Both the position numbers and the translations under genes were made by a program. A stretch of DNA of 64,000 bases. Source: Chamaecyparis obtusa. Its lineage: Eukaryota > Streptophyta > Pinopsida > Cupressales > Cupressaceae. Of this stretch, positions 36,770 to 48,333 are shown piece by piece (the stretch's first letter is position 1; each line of letters begins with the position of its first letter). The stretch spans positions 1,238,501 through 1,302,500 of the forward strand of contig BSBK01005146.1 in the NCBI GenBank assembly GCA_027943335.1, in the 5' to 3' direction. The notes beneath the pieces are model-generated. The model was not told where the DNA came from. It made no database searches and worked only from the letters and a program-made list of their open reading frames with translations.

Positions 36770-39700
36770 CTTGGTAGATTGGAAGCAGCAGAGATGAACC
36801 TAAGGTTATCAGGAGACTTGCCTAGAATGGAGATAGCATTCAGTGCTCTTAGTATTCGTCCTACTTTGTCAAGAAGTACCAGTGTGAGTGGAGATTATGC
36901 CAGCAGCAGCAGATCTAAAAATGAAGAAGATAAGAAGATTGAATAAGGTATTGCCTTGCTTGTGAAAAAAAAACCAGACGGTAAGAAAAAATTTTAATGT
37001 TGGACTTGTCAAGAATATGGTCATTTTGCATCTAAATGTCCTAAAAGAGTTAAGAAGTACATAAATAATTTTAAGCCTAGAAGATCTAAGGAATGTTATT
37101 ATGCTAATGATGAAGATCTTGAAGCTAGTATAGAAAGAACTTTGAGTGAAAGTGATACTGAGAATAATGATGAAAGAGGATTTGTAGCAATTAAAGAAGA
37201 GAATTCTGAATCTGATGTTAAAGAAGAAAAAGCATTAGTTTCCCAAGTTGAAAAGAAAGCTTATTGGATTATAGACAGTGGTTGTTCACATCATATGACT
37301 AGTGACATGAAAAAGTTTATAAAGTTTAACAACTATGATGGAGGAATTGTTAGAGTTGGTAATAATGCACCTTGTTTGATTAAAGGTATAGGATCTATTA
37401 CTCTTGATGGAAAGACTAATACTGATGATGTTTACTTTATTGATGGATTGAAACATAATCTTTTGAGTGTTGGACAGTTAGTGGATAAGGGATATCAAGT
37501 TTGCTTTACTGAGAAAACTTGTGTGATAAAGGATAAAGATGGAAATCTAATTGGAACTAGATCTAGAACTAGAGATAATGTATTTCAGTTGAATCCTACT
37601 GAGATGGCATGCTTGATTACTAAAATTGATGACAATTGGTTATGGCATAGAAGGTTTTGTCATATAAACTTTGATAACATTGTGAAAGTGAGTACTACAC
37701 TTGCAGTAAGGGATTTTCTTAAAATTATGAAGCCTACTAACATGATTTGCAAAGAATGTGTGATGGCTAAGCAGAAGAGAACTTCATTTCTTAGTAAGAA
37801 GTTCACATCGGCAGAGAAGTTGGAGATTGTTCATATAGACTTGAGCAGTCCTACCAGGACTAGAGGATTCTATGGAGAAAGGTATTTTATTATTCTTGTT
37901 GATAATTTTACAAGAATGATGTGGATTGCATTTCTGAAAGAAAAATCTAAAGCATTTGATAAGTTTAAGATCATTAAGAATAAAGTTGAGAATGAATGTG
38001 GAATGAAGATTAAATGTTTGAGATCTGATAGAGGTGGAGAATTTACTTCTAGAGAGTTTAACACCTTTTGTAAAGTGAACGGTATTAAGAGACAATTTTT
38101 AGCCCCTAGAACACCTGAACAAAATGGTATTGCAAAAAGAAGAAACGGGTCAGTAACTAAAGCAACAAGAGCTATGTTATTTGAGATTAACTTGGCGAAG
38201 ACATTTTGAAGAGAAGCAGTGAATATAGCAGTATATACAATAAACAGAGTACAAATTACAGCAAACACAGATAAGACACCTTATGAATTATGGTTTGGAC
38301 ATGCACCCTCAGTTAAGTATTTTAGAATTTTTGGAAGAAATGTTATATAAAAAGAGATGATGATATTGGAAAGTTTGATCCTAGAAGTGATGAAGGTATT
38401 TTTCTTGGATATTCTTTGAAAAGAAAAGCATATAGATGTTACAATAAGAGAACTAAAACTATTGTTGAGAGTGCAAATGTTAAATTTGATGAGAAGTTTA
38501 AAATTTAGGAAAGAATGCTTAATTATGAATCTGATGAAGAAGCTAATCCTCAACCTAACATTGAAACTACTGAATTATTCTATGAGACTGACAGTGAATT
38601 GTTGAATGAGAATCATACTGCAAAAGAAACTAGAGAAGAAACCAGAGAAGAATCTACAGTTGAAGCAAGATCTGTGACTATGACACCGAACAAGTATCTA
38701 TCTAGACATCATCCTATTGAAAAAGTTATTGGAAGTTTGGACAGAGGAGTTATGACTAGAAATAAGGTACATTTATGTTTGATTTCTCAAATTGAACCTA
38801 AATCTACTAATGAAGCTTGTGAAGATGAACATTGGATTAATGCTATGAAAGAAGAACTAGATCAAATTGAAAAGAAAAAGACATGGGAATTGGTTCCTAG
38901 ACCTAAAGACAAGAATGTGATTGGAACTAAATGGGTATTCAGAAACAAGATGAATGAACAAGGAGAAGTAGTAAGAAACAAAGCAAGATTAGTATGTAAG
39001 GGATACTCGTAGCAAGAAGGAATTGACTATGAAGAAACCTTTGCACCAGTAGCAAGACTTGAAGTAGTAAGAATATTTTTGGCTTATGCAGCTTTTAAAA
39101 AATTCAAAGTGTATCAGATGGATGTGAAGTTCGCATTTCTGAATGGTGAATTGGAAGAAGTCTACATTGAGCAACCTGAAGGTTATCCTTTGACTCAAGA
39201 AGGAGATATGGTATGTAAACTAAAGAAAGCATTATATGGACTAAAGCAAGCACCTAGAACTTGGTATGCTAGATTGGATAAATATTTGTTGAAATTGGGA
39301 TTTACTAAAGGAACAGCAGATAATAATCTGTACATAAAAGAAATTGAAAATGGATTATTAGTTATAGTTATTTTTGTTGATGACATTATCTTTGGAGGAG
39401 AAGATGAAGCTAGTGACAAATTTGTTGATGAAATGAAGACAGAATTTGAAATAAGTATGATTGGTGAGATGAAATATTTTTTGAGAGTATAGATAACACA
39501 AAACAATTATGGTATCTTTGTTAGCCAGACAAAGTACTTGAATGATTTGCTAAAAAGATTTGGAATGGAGAACTGTAAACTAGTTGGAACACCTATGGTT
39601 ACATGACACAAACTATCAAGCAAAGATGAAACACCAGCAGTTGAGCAAAAGAAATACAGATCCATGATTGGAGGATTGCAGTACTTAACACACACTAGAC

Positions 39701-40326
39701 TGGATATACAACATTCAGTTGGCATGGTAGCAAGATTTCAAGATGAACCCAAAGAGTCACATTATGCAGCAGTAAAGAGAATATTGAGATATTTAAGAGG
39801 AACAATGAATTATGGATTGTGGTATGAAAAATCTGATGATTTCACCCTATGTGCATATACAGATGCTGATTGGGGAGGTAGTGTTGATGATAAGAAAAGC
39901 ACTAGTGTGGGAGCTTTTTTTCTTGGAGGAAGATTGCTTTCATTGTTGAGCAAGAAGCAGAATTGTATTTCACTTAGTACAGCAGAAGCAGAATATGTAG
40001 CAACAACAAACAATTGTAACCAGATCATTTGGATGAAGTAGATGTTGAAGGATATTGGAATTAAATTTGTTGAACCTATTGTCATACATTGTGACAACAC
40101 CAGAACAGTCAGTATGTCTAAGAATCATGTATTGCATTCTAAAACTAAGCATATAGAGATCAAGTATCATGTTTTAAGAGAGAAAGTTGTTGAGAAAGAA
40201 GTCAGACTAGAGTACATAAGCATAAAGGAATAGATAGCAGACATATTTAGAAAGCCTTTGCCTAAGGATACATTTGAGTATCTGAGAGGTATGCTTGGGG
40301 TTATGCCCCAGCCTACTTTTGAGTAA
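36770..40326 (+). pseudogene. gag-pol: copia-1 gag 3' part and pol
   Basis: The gag frame resumes at 36770. The zinc knuckle CWTCQEYGHFASKC is at 36998-37039. Protease has WIIDSGCSHHM (about 37264). The integrase zinc part WHRRFCHINF and its catalytic core (VHIDLSSPTRTRGF, LRSDRGGEFTSREF, PEQNGIAKRRN) follow to 38209. RT includes [49 protein letters not shown] and [11 protein letters not shown]. RNase H includes CAYTDADWGGSVDDKKS and STAEAEYVA. The end is FEYLRGMLGVMPQ with TAA at 40324. Stops lie at 36944, about 36995, 38207, 39007, 39490, 39604, 40039 and 40231. A frameshift lies between 38210 and 38515. Most TAG stops replace conserved Gln codons. Confidence 0.93.
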
Positions 40327-40701
40327 TGATGTCGTTGATTGCATCTGTCCAATTGTATATGAGCCCTATCTTTTTTTGGATTGGATGTTGGTACTTCCTC
40401 TATGGGGGAGTATGTGTATTTGAGCTGAGTCATGAGGACTCTTGTGAATGTATTTTCTAAAACAGTGTCTTTGGATATTGAGTTGTTGTTGACATAGTGA
40501 TGAAATTCCTATCATTGATGTCAATGGGGGAGAAGTATAAATGAAAAACAATATAGAACATCTGTTGGAGAGAACTTAATAGGATAACAAAGCAAGATTT
40601 GATTGATGAAGAAGATTTGAAGAACTTTCAGAGTATCAGTGCAGCAGTGCAGCAGTATTGGATTTTTGGAACATTGGATGTTTTTCATCTATGTTGCCAT
40701 C

Positions 40702-40719
40702 AATGCCAATGGGGGAGAT
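40702..40719 (+). other. Polypurine tract of copia-1
   Basis: AATGCCAATGGGGGAGAT precedes the 3' LTR start TGTTAGG directly and matches the tracts of the other copia-type elements. Confidence 0.8.
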
Positions 40720-41923
40720 TGTTAGGAATGAATGCTAGATGTTGGCAGTCATTCTGTAGCAGTTGTTGTTGCATTCATGACTATGATTGTCATTGATGTC
40801 AACACAGTGATCTTCTAGAGACTAGCAGAGAAGTAGATAGTGTTTTGATTAGCGCACGTCGGATATTGTAGATGGAGCTATGTGATGTTGAAGTTATATT
40901 CTTTGATATGTTATTTTTCTATGGTTAAGAGCACAGACAGTAATTCATTGATTCATAAAAGTTATGAGCATTTTGGTAAAAGCAGTATTCAGGCAGTGTT
41001 CCTGAGTAGCGGTTTGTGGAAATCGGATGATATCTCCTAATCGGGATGGAATCTGGTTTTGTGCAGTTAAAGGGAAGTTTGAGACACATTGATGGTGACT
41101 TGGTTCATAGTGCAAACTTTGAGGTCACACGAGTGAAGAGCTATTGCATTTGGAAGCTGACAGTTTTGTGTAATTTTGATGTAGCGTATGAAAATTTTTA
41201 TTTTGTAATTGTGTGCCGACTCATTTGTAATTATTTGAGTGTGGTATAAAAGAAGGAATTTTTTTCCTTATTTTAGTAGTGAAATATGAAATAAGTGTGA
41301 GCATGGTTTTTGTTGCATGCGAATGTAAGCATGAAGTGAAGAAAAGAGCCTAAGAGGTTGTGAAAGTGAAATTGTGAAGGAAGACATGCGAAGTACAGAG
41401 ATCTGGAATTGAGATCTAGTGTAGCAGTGAGTGCGGTTTGGTACAGTAAGGAGGTAACATATTTCATATTATTCTACTGAATAATATCAAGGTTATTTGG
41501 ACAGTGTGTTCAATGATCTTACCCTGAAGCTGTTTGGGCAGTGGGTCCTTCTGTCTTCCATAACTCTTAATAGGGTTAGAATCTTTTAACAGGGATTCAA
41601 AATCTCCTAACATGGATTTATATGTACTAAATGTATTTCATAAGACTCCTAATAGAGTCCATCCTCTCACAAGGAATATTCATATTAGTGCATCTTTTGT
41701 GGGCATCATTCCCACCGGGGTTTACTCTTTGATCAAGAGGTTCCCTAGTCAACATATCTTGTGTTATTGTGTCATTGTGTATGAATATCTTTGTATGGTT
41801 AGTAATTGCATTGCTTACACGGTTAAATGATGTTGAAGATGATAAAAGTTATAATTATCTAATAACTGATTCACCCCCCCCCCCCCCCCTCTTAGTTATC
41901 TTGGTGGACTTTACTTTCTAACA
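40720..41923 (+). repeat. 3' LTR of copia-1
   Basis: 1204 bp, TGTTAGGAATG to TCTAACA, colinear with the 5' LTR. TATA box at 41245-41250. A longer C-run (about 41874-41889) explains part of the length difference. Confidence 0.95.
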
Positions 41924-41928
41924 AATCC

Positions 41929-42841
41929 ATGGATTGGAAACCTTGAGAAATCAATTTAGAGCTCCCAAAGCATGGAGTGCAAGGGTGTTAAGAATGCTCT
42001 CAGCTAGAGCTATTAAGACAATAACCTTTCTTAGTAAACTATGCAATGGGAGATTCAATGAGACAAGGGCAAGAATGCCAATATCTTCAAGAATCCAAAT
42101 GGAGATGAAATGTAAGCTATGCTAAGAATGGAAATACAAACTAAGCTATGGAAATAAAAGAACAATGCAACTAAGCTATGAAAGGAAATATGCAAGTATT
42201 ACAAAGCCTCCTAATTAAGCTACATGAAGTAATCTAAAGCATAAAGGAAAATAAGCTAAATATGAAACTATGAATGCTATGATAATGCAAGAAATGAAAC
42301 TATGATAGCATGTAGATGCAAAAGCCAAGAATGCTCCAAATCTTCAAAAGCTCCAAAGTGACCTAGAAAACCTGTAGCATAACATTAGCATAAAAAGTTA
42401 GGGATCTAGAATGAAGAAGAGAGCTCTCCTTTTATAAGAAATGAGAAGGAATGGACCATGGAGATTAAGAGGCAAAAGATTTAATCAATGGTGGAGCATC
42501 AAAGAGGAGCAATCCATGTGCACAAGTATCCTCCAATGGGAAAATAAGAGTTGACTTTTGTGTCCATATGAGATAAAAAGTTTTTTTTCCCTTTTTAAAA
42601 ATAAGAATAATGCTTTATTTGTGCAACTTAGGATAAGAGGAAAAGTGGGGGCTTTTATTTAATAAAAGAGGAGGAAATTCCTTTTAATTAAATAAAGACT
42701 TAGGATAAGATGGTTAGCCCATAGAAAATAATCGAATAAATGATAGAACTAGGATTTGATCAAGAATAAGCAATTGATGATTTTAGCAAATAATGCTAGC
42801 AAGGGGCTAATAGTCTAGATGACCATTTTTAGATGATTACA
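41929..42841 (-). mobile_element. Solo LTR, right piece (interrupted by copia-1)
   Basis: Continues the LTR begun at 28579 after copia-1 and its aatcc duplication, giving about 964 bp together. It shares CATGGAGTGCAAG, GGAGATTAAGAGGCAAAAG and a TGACCATTTTTAG end with the LTR at 13636. A minus-strand TATAAAAGGAG lies near 42430. It ends GATGATTACA, followed by tatat. Confidence 0.75.
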
Positions 42842-42913
42842 TATATAAGCCTGAATATAACATCGGAACATCCTTATATATACACATACATAAATTAAAA
42901 TATCTATATGATC

Positions 42914-42956
<43 letters not shown>

Positions 42957-43304
42957 GGCATATATATATTCTTAAAAATGGACCATAAATAACTAATTAA
43001 CAGTAATCTTAAGGAAAAAGGGGAGCAGCCCTACATATAAGAATCTTTGTATATATTTAAAAAATCGGTCATACCTAATATATAGAAATTAATATACATA
43101 AATATGTATATATATATTTATATATATGTATACCTTTATATATAATAGAATATGAGTTTAGATACAACCCAACATAGACATATATGTCACAGAGACCTGC
43201 AAGGAGGAATAATATCTATAAAGTCTCATACTTGAAAACAACAATCTAAAAGCTCATTGCAGACTATGATGTTTTCCTTCAAGCTGACATACCATCTTTG
43301 TTGC
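42842..43304 (-). other. Host LINE 3' region with a (TG)n repeat
   Basis: AT-rich host DNA between two insertions. A TG microsatellite occupies about 42925-42954. The text at 43190-43215 (CAGAGACCTGCAAGGAGGAA) resembles 26255-26275 (TAGAGATCTGCAGAGAGGAA), so part of this segment may be an old duplicate. Confidence 0.45.
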
Positions 43305-43534
43305 TGATGCAAGGGAGGATATAGAGAGGGGCCAAAGGCACACCCTAACTAGATCCACCTTGCAGAACAACACATGGAAGCAACAACAAACAATAGTGAG
43401 AGAGAGAATGCAGAACAATTTCATATATTATCTTCAAATTGATTCATACATGCCAGGCTGTAAGGCCTTCCCGATTTAGGCCACATTTTACAATCAAGTA
43501 TAGAAGTCCTCCAACATGAGAGGATCTACCATCA
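43305..43534 (-). repeat. Outer LTR of the left gag-only unit (3' LTR)
   Basis: 230 bp. In sense direction TGATGGTAGATCC to CCCTTGCATCA. The A/G-rich tract before it (AGAAAATTAGAGAT) is the likely plus-strand primer. Confidence 0.88.
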
Positions 43535-43549
43535 ATCTCTAATTTTCTA

Positions 43550-44711
43550 TCTTCTATCTTCTATCAAAAATGACTTCCAAACTTTGTCAGAAACTCTACA
43601 TCTGGTCTTGAACAAACTTTTCCTTACCAGATCTTCCTTATTACTTTCACTCCAAAGTGCTCTCATTACCATCAAGTTATTTTCCTTCTCAGGTTCATTC
43701 AGTGACTCTTCTTGCACCAAATCACTTTTACTATTACCAACCTTCTTACTTGCATGTGTATACTCAAATGATCTATGTCCTTCTCCATAATTGTAACAAG
43801 TTCCTCAGAAACCACCTCGATAGTTACTGCCTTTGCCTCTAGATAAACTTTCACCTTTCCACTCGGTCTTGCCTTTATCTAGATTTATCTTTTCAAGTTT
43901 AGATCTATTGTTTTCACTATAAGATCTACCTCTTCCTCTAGGGAATCTACCACCTTTACCTCTTTGTCTTTGCTCATGTCTCTTGTTCAATTTCTGCTCA
44001 TCTTTCACTACAAATTGATAAGCCTCTTCAATGTTCTCCAATTTGACCAAACTGATTTCTTATTGGATGGAAACTCTCAAACCATTCAGGTATCTAGCAA
44101 TTCATTCCACATCATCTTCATCATGGCCAGATCTGATATCTAATTTATAGAATTCCTAAGTATATTCTTTTGCTGAGCTATCTTTCTACCTCAAACTTTG
44201 CATTTGCCTAACTAGGTTAATCTGATAATCACAAGGTAAGAAATTTCCTTTCAATTTATTCAACCATTTTATTCCATACCTTGATTTTGTCTTTGCCTTT
44301 CCTCTTCCTATCCAACTGCAAATGTTCCCACCATAAGGATGCATGACTTTTCAACTTTGTGCTTGCAATTTTCACCTTCTTTTCCTTCGATACATTTTCA
44401 TATTCAAAATATTTTTCCATCTCGATGATCTAGTCCACCAATTCATCAGAATCCAATTTTCCACTATACTCAGGAGGATTAAAGTGTGGTGTAGACTTTA
44501 GATTTGTCAAATCTTTCAATAATCTTTCCTCACCTTGATCCATCATAGGTGCAAGTTCTACATCAACTTGTTCTTCCTCAATTTCATCATCACTAACATC
44601 CTCAAGATGTCTTCCTCTTCTCTGGGTTGTTTCAACAACTTCTGATCTAGCACCAAGTTGTCTCAACATGTCTTCCAATCCTAGATCTGCATCTCACCTC
44701 CCACGAACCAT
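43550..44711 (-). pseudogene. gag: gag of the left gag-only unit
   Basis: ATG at 44711 (MVRGR then TGA); the next ATG in frame opens MLRQLGARSEVVE. Pieces: GRHLEDVSDDEIEEEQVDVE, PHFNPPEYSGKLDSDELVD (44430-44678), NIEEAYQFVVKDEQKLNKRH with an Arg/Gly-rich GRGGRFPRGRGRSY tract (43805-44050), then a TGA and a decayed zinc knuckle, and finally FKTRC followed by text where protease would begin. The capsid resembles that of the chromovirus at 30454. The knuckle shows Tyr for its second Cys. It would act as a capsid only if translated by readthrough or from a downstream start. Confidence 0.8.
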
Positions 44712-44847
44712 CTTGAAACCCTCTACAATTGCAGGTCATATCGTAATTTGCTACCCCACAAGAATTCAACTAGGGTTTGACAAGAAGGAACCCTCAAACC
44801 TAGATTCACAAACTGAGATCTAGATCTCACCTCACTTTGATACCACA

Positions 44848-45077
44848 TGACACAAGGGAGGATATAGCAAGGGGCCAATGGCACACCCTAACCAGATCCA
44901 CCTTGTAGAACAACATGTGGAAGCAACAACACACAACAGTGAGAGAGAGAATGCAGAACAATTTCATATATTATCTTCAAATTGATTCATACATGTCAGG
45001 TTGTAAGGCCTTCTTAGTTTAGGCTAGATTTTACAATCAAGTACAGAAGTCCTCCAGCATGCGAGGATCTTTCATTA
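44848..45077 (-). repeat. Inner LTR of the left gag-only unit (5' LTR)
   Basis: 230 bp. Its sense 3' end is TTGTGTCA instead of TTGCATCA. A primer site TGGTATCAAAGTGAG follows on the minus strand (plus 44831-44845). The same TGTCA variant occurs in the inner LTR of the right arm. Confidence 0.85.
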
Positions 45078-45387
45078 ATCTCTAATTTTATATCTTCTAT
45101 CTTCTATCAAAATTGACTTCCAAACTTTGTCAGAAACTCTACATCTGGTCTTGAACAAACTTTTCCTTACCAGATCTTCCTTATTACTTTCACTCCAAAG
45201 TGCTCTCCTTACCATCAAGTTATTTTCCTTCTTAGGTTGATTCGGTGACTCTTCTTGCACCAAAGCATTTCTACTGCTACCAACCTTCTTACTTGAATGT
45301 GTATGCTCAAATGATCTATGTCCTTCTTCTCCATAATTGTAACAAGTTCCTCAGAAACCACCTTTGTTATAACCACCTCAGTAGTTA
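45078..45387 (-). pseudogene. 3' internal fragment of a third gag-only copy
   Basis: Corresponds to the gag tail and purine tract of the left unit: TGA before GTCYNYGEEGHRSFE, then QEESPNQPKKENNL, RRALWSESNKEDL and FKTRCRVSDKVWK. It shares the middle LTR, as in a tandem dimer formed by LTR recombination, and is cut at the inversion point by CAGTAGTTAGTGCAT. Confidence 0.8.
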
Positions 45388-45407
45388 GTGCATAGAAAAT
45401 TAGAGAT

Positions 45408-45637
45408 TGATGGTAGATCCTCACATGTTGGAGGACTTATGTACTTGATTGTAAAATTTGGCCTAAACTAGGAAGGCCTTACAGCCCAGCATATATGAAT
45501 CAATTTGAAGATAATATATGAAATTGATATGCATTCTCTCTCTCATTGTTGTGTGTTGTTACTTCTGTGTATTGTTCTATAAGGTGGATCTAGTTAGGGT
45601 GTCCCTTTGGCCCCTCTCTATATCCTCCCTTGTGTCA
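45408..45637 (+). repeat. Inner LTR of the right gag-only unit (5' LTR)
   Basis: 230 bp, TGATGGTAGATCC to TTGTGTCA, preceded by a copy of the purine tract AGAAAATTAGAGAT. That tract shows it was once also the 3' LTR of an upstream copy. Confidence 0.88.
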
Positions 45638-45639
45638 GG

Positions 45640-45657
45640 TGGTATCAGAGCGAAGTG
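45640..45657 (+). other. Primer-binding site of the right gag-only unit
   Basis: TGGTATCAGAGCGAAGTG, two bases after the LTR. It is an exact TGGTATCAGAGC match for tRNA-iMet. Confidence 0.9.
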
Positions 45658-45759
45658 AGATCTGGATCTAGGTTTGAGGGTTCCTTCTTGTCAAACCCTA
45701 GTTGAATTCTTGTGGGGTAGCAGATTGTGATCTGACCTACAATTATTGAGGGTTTCAAG

Positions 45760-46913
45760 ATGGTTCATGGGAGGTGAGATGCAGATCCAGGATTTCCAAA
45801 CATGTTGAGACAACTAGCTGCTAGATTAGAAGTTGTTGAAATAGCCCAGAGAAGAGGAAGACATCTTGAGGATGTTAGTGATGATGAAATTGAGGAAGAA
45901 CAAGTTGATGTAGAACTTGTAGCTGCAATGGATCAAGGTGAGGAAAGATTGTTGAAAGCTTTGAAAAATCTGAAGTCTAAACCACACTTTAATCCTCCTG
46001 AGTATAGTGAAAAATTGGATTCTAATGAATTGGTGGTCTAGATCACTGAGATGGAAAAATATTTTGAATATGAAAATGTACTTGAGGAAAAGAAGGTGAA
46101 AATTGCAAGCACAAAGTTGAAAAGCCATGCATCCTTATGGTGGGAATATCTATAGTTGGATAGGAAGAGGAAAGGCAAAGACAAAATCAAGGTATGGAAT
46201 AAAATGGTGAATAAATTGAAAGGAAAGTTCTTACCTTGTGATTATCTAATTAACCTAGTTAGGCAAATGCAAAGTTTGAGGCAGAAAGTAGCTTGGTAAA
46301 ATAATATAATGAGGAAATATATAGATTAGATATACGATCTGGACATGATGAAGATGATGTGGAAATAATTTCTAGATACATGAATGGTTTGAGAGTTTCC
46401 ATCCAAGAATAAATTAGTTTGGTCAAATTGGAGAATATTGAGGAGGCTTATCAATTTGCATTAAAAGATGAGGAGAAATTGAACAAGAGACATGAGCAAA
46501 GACAAAGAGGTAGAGGTGGTAGATTCCCTAGAGGAAGAGGTAGATCTTATAGTGAAAATAGTAGATCTAAACCTGAAAAGACAAATCTGGATAAAGTCAA
46601 GACTGAGTGGAAAGGTGAAAGTTCATCTCAAGGAAAAGGCAATAACTACCAAGGTGGTTATAATAGAGGTGGTTTTTGAGGAACTTGTTACAATTGTGGA
46701 GAAGGACATAGATCATTTGAGTGTACACATGCAAGTAAGAAGGTTGGTAACAATAGAAATTATTTGGTGCAAGAAGAGTCACCGAATGAACCTAAGAAGG
46801 AAAATAACTTGATGGTAAGGAGAGCACTTTGGAGTGAAAGTAATAAGAAAGATCCGGCAAAGAAAATTTTGTTCAAGACTAGATGTAGAGTTTCTGAAAA
46901 AGTTTGGAAGTGA
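45760..46913 (+). pseudogene. gag: gag of the right gag-only unit
   Basis: ATG at 45760 (MVHGR then TGA, as in the left arm), then MLRQLAARLEVVEIAQRRG, the same acidic segment, PHFNPPEYSEKLDSNELVV, and after a decayed middle NIEEAYQFALKDEEKLNKRH and GRGGRFPRGRGRSY (46419-46679). A TGA precedes the knuckle CYNCGEGHRSFEC (46688-46726), which has both first Cys but lacks one residue of the usual spacing. It ends FKTRCRVSEKVWK, TGA at 46911. Two TGA stops are shared with the left arm, so they predate the inverted duplication. The protein stops where the related chromovirus polyprotein enters its protease. Confidence 0.82.
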
Positions 46914-46949
46914 GTTTTGATAGAAGATAGAAGATAGAAAATTAGAGAT

Positions 46950-47181
46950 TGATGGTAGATCCCCGCATGTTGGAGGACTTCTATACTTGATTGTAAAATA
47001 TGGCCTAAACCAGGAAGGCCTTATAGCCTGGCATGTATGAATCAATTTGAAGATAATATATGAAATTGTTTTGCATTCTCTCTCTCTCATTATTGTGTGT
47101 TGTTGCTTCCGCGTGTTGTTCTACAAGGTGGATTTGGTTAGGGTGTGCCTTTGGCCCCTCTCTATATCCTCCCTTGCATCA
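46950..47181 (+). repeat. Outer LTR of the right gag-only unit (3' LTR)
   Basis: 232 bp, TGATGGTAGATCCCCGC to CCCTTGCATCA, preceded by AGAAAATTAGAGAT. Confidence 0.9.
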
Positions 47182-47270
47182 GTAGCTAACACCAATTCAT
47201 TTCCATAGCAAACCTAAATGATGGATGAAAAACTTTTGTAGGCCCTGATTTGACTATTAAAACTCTGAGT

Positions 47271-47411
47271 ATCACCCTAAACCCATTTGAGTACCATCTA
47301 CCCCCAAATTTGCCATTTTGTCTACTATACTATTCCCCTCTCTAAAAATATGGTTAATCATATAATGCTTAAAGAGGAGAAGTATATCCATTATCTGATT
47401 AACCATACTAT
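47271..47411 (-). pseudogene. Host LINE RNase H, C-terminal piece
   Basis: Reads SMVNQIMDILLLFKHYMI, NHIFREGNSIVDKMANLGVD and stops (TGA, plus 47272-47274). The HIFREGN..AD..AN.G pattern is typical of the end of the plant LINE and endogenous RNase H domain. The upstream codons lie at 58895-58940, on the other side of the gag-protease element: joining them across one ctaac gives LNWQLDSMV without a shift. Confidence 0.88.
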
Positions 47412-47416
47412 CTAAC

Positions 47417-48309
47417 TGATGCAGTCAAGGATGGTGGATCCAATTAAGGACAGTCCAAACCTTGTAGCCAACAAAACAACACAATGGAATACACAACAAC
47501 AAATAATTGTTTAACTTTTAATGTTCATTAACATGCCCGGCTATAAGGCCTTCTGGGTTAGGGCCAATTACAATTAGAAACAATTTTGCAAGATCCAAAT
47601 AGATCCAATACAATCTCAACTAGTTCAGCTCTGAAGAAAATTAGAAGCTGATAGAAACCCTAAGGCAAATCTAAACTTGAGCTCACAAGCCTCCAAGCAA
47701 TGTCCCTATCTCCAAGTGTGCAACCACTAGCTCTACAACTACAAACTATCAGATAACAATCTGATCTACAAGATCATGCAAGATCTTTTCCACAACTTCA
47801 CCAATTCTAGCTTTCAGAACCTCAGATCTAATCTACTAAATCTTCCAAGTCATGAACTTCTATCTCCTCCTAATCCCTAAACATCTACCCAAACATCCTA
47901 TAAATACTAGTCATCAGCCACAAGTCGGCTGGATGAAATCATTAACTCTCCCCCAACAAATATTAAATTCAATACAAGTCAGCATCAAAATAGCCTTACA
48001 AACATTTAATCCAACATGTCAACCTATAACAATAGCTGCCAACAATAAATGCACCAAGTCAGCCCAACAAATCACACTGGACTCCATTTGGTAAACCAAA
48101 ACTACTGAGCAACAGTGATATAACCGAGCATGCTAGGCATCACCGAGCACCAAACATTACCAAGTTCCTTCAGTGACTGAGCTTCCTTCAATGACCGAGA
48201 CCATCGGTCAAAGCTGCAACTGAGTAACACTGGCCAAACATACACCTCCCATGTAGATTTACCGAGGATAAAGAATGCCCCTTCTCCAACCTTGGATGCC
48301 CCTACATCA
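47417..48309 (-). repeat. 3' LTR of the gag-protease element
   Basis: 893 bp on the plus strand from TGATGCAGTCAAGG to GCCCCTACATCA. It is colinear with the split LTR on the right. Confidence 0.92.
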
Positions 48310-48333
48310 GACACCCCAGGTTCCAAAAGATGT

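Larger units (their letters stand above)
28630..41923 (+). mobile_element. copia-1: complete Ty1/copia element with a nested chromovirus
   Basis: Two near-identical LTRs (1201 and 1204 bp, TGTTAGG...CTAACA) flank PBS, gag, protease, integrase, reverse transcriptase, RNase H and a polypurine tract, in copia order. The 5-bp duplication aatcc stands at 28625-28629 and 41924-41928. A chromovirus occupies 30454-36764; without it and one duplication the element is about 6.98 kb. In-frame stops, a frameshift and the insertion make it non-functional. It landed inside an older solo LTR. The gag-zinc knuckle-DSG protease-integrase-RT order and the PPT block place it in Ty1/copia; the clade (SIRE/Maximus-like) is a guess. 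Confidence 0.95.
43305..47181. mobile_element. Head-to-head pair of gag-only LTR elements (TR-GAG type)
   Basis: The left arm (43305-45387, minus) and right arm (45388-47181, plus) are inverted copies of one family meeting near 45387. Each arm holds a complete 1.77-kb unit: 230-bp LTR, primer site, gag, purine tract, LTR. The left arm adds 310 bp of the 3' internal end of a third copy (45078-45387). The outer ends TGATGCAAGGG and CCCTTGCATCA are flanked by gttgc (43300-43304) and gtagc (47182-47186), a possible 5-bp duplication with one mismatch. No protease, RT or integrase is present, so the family needs helper enzymes. Confidence 0.85.

Noticed and set aside
37784..38268. Minus-strand frames of 103 and 132 codons
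   Set aside because: Antisense shadows of copia-1 integrase; the sense strand carries the family motifs.
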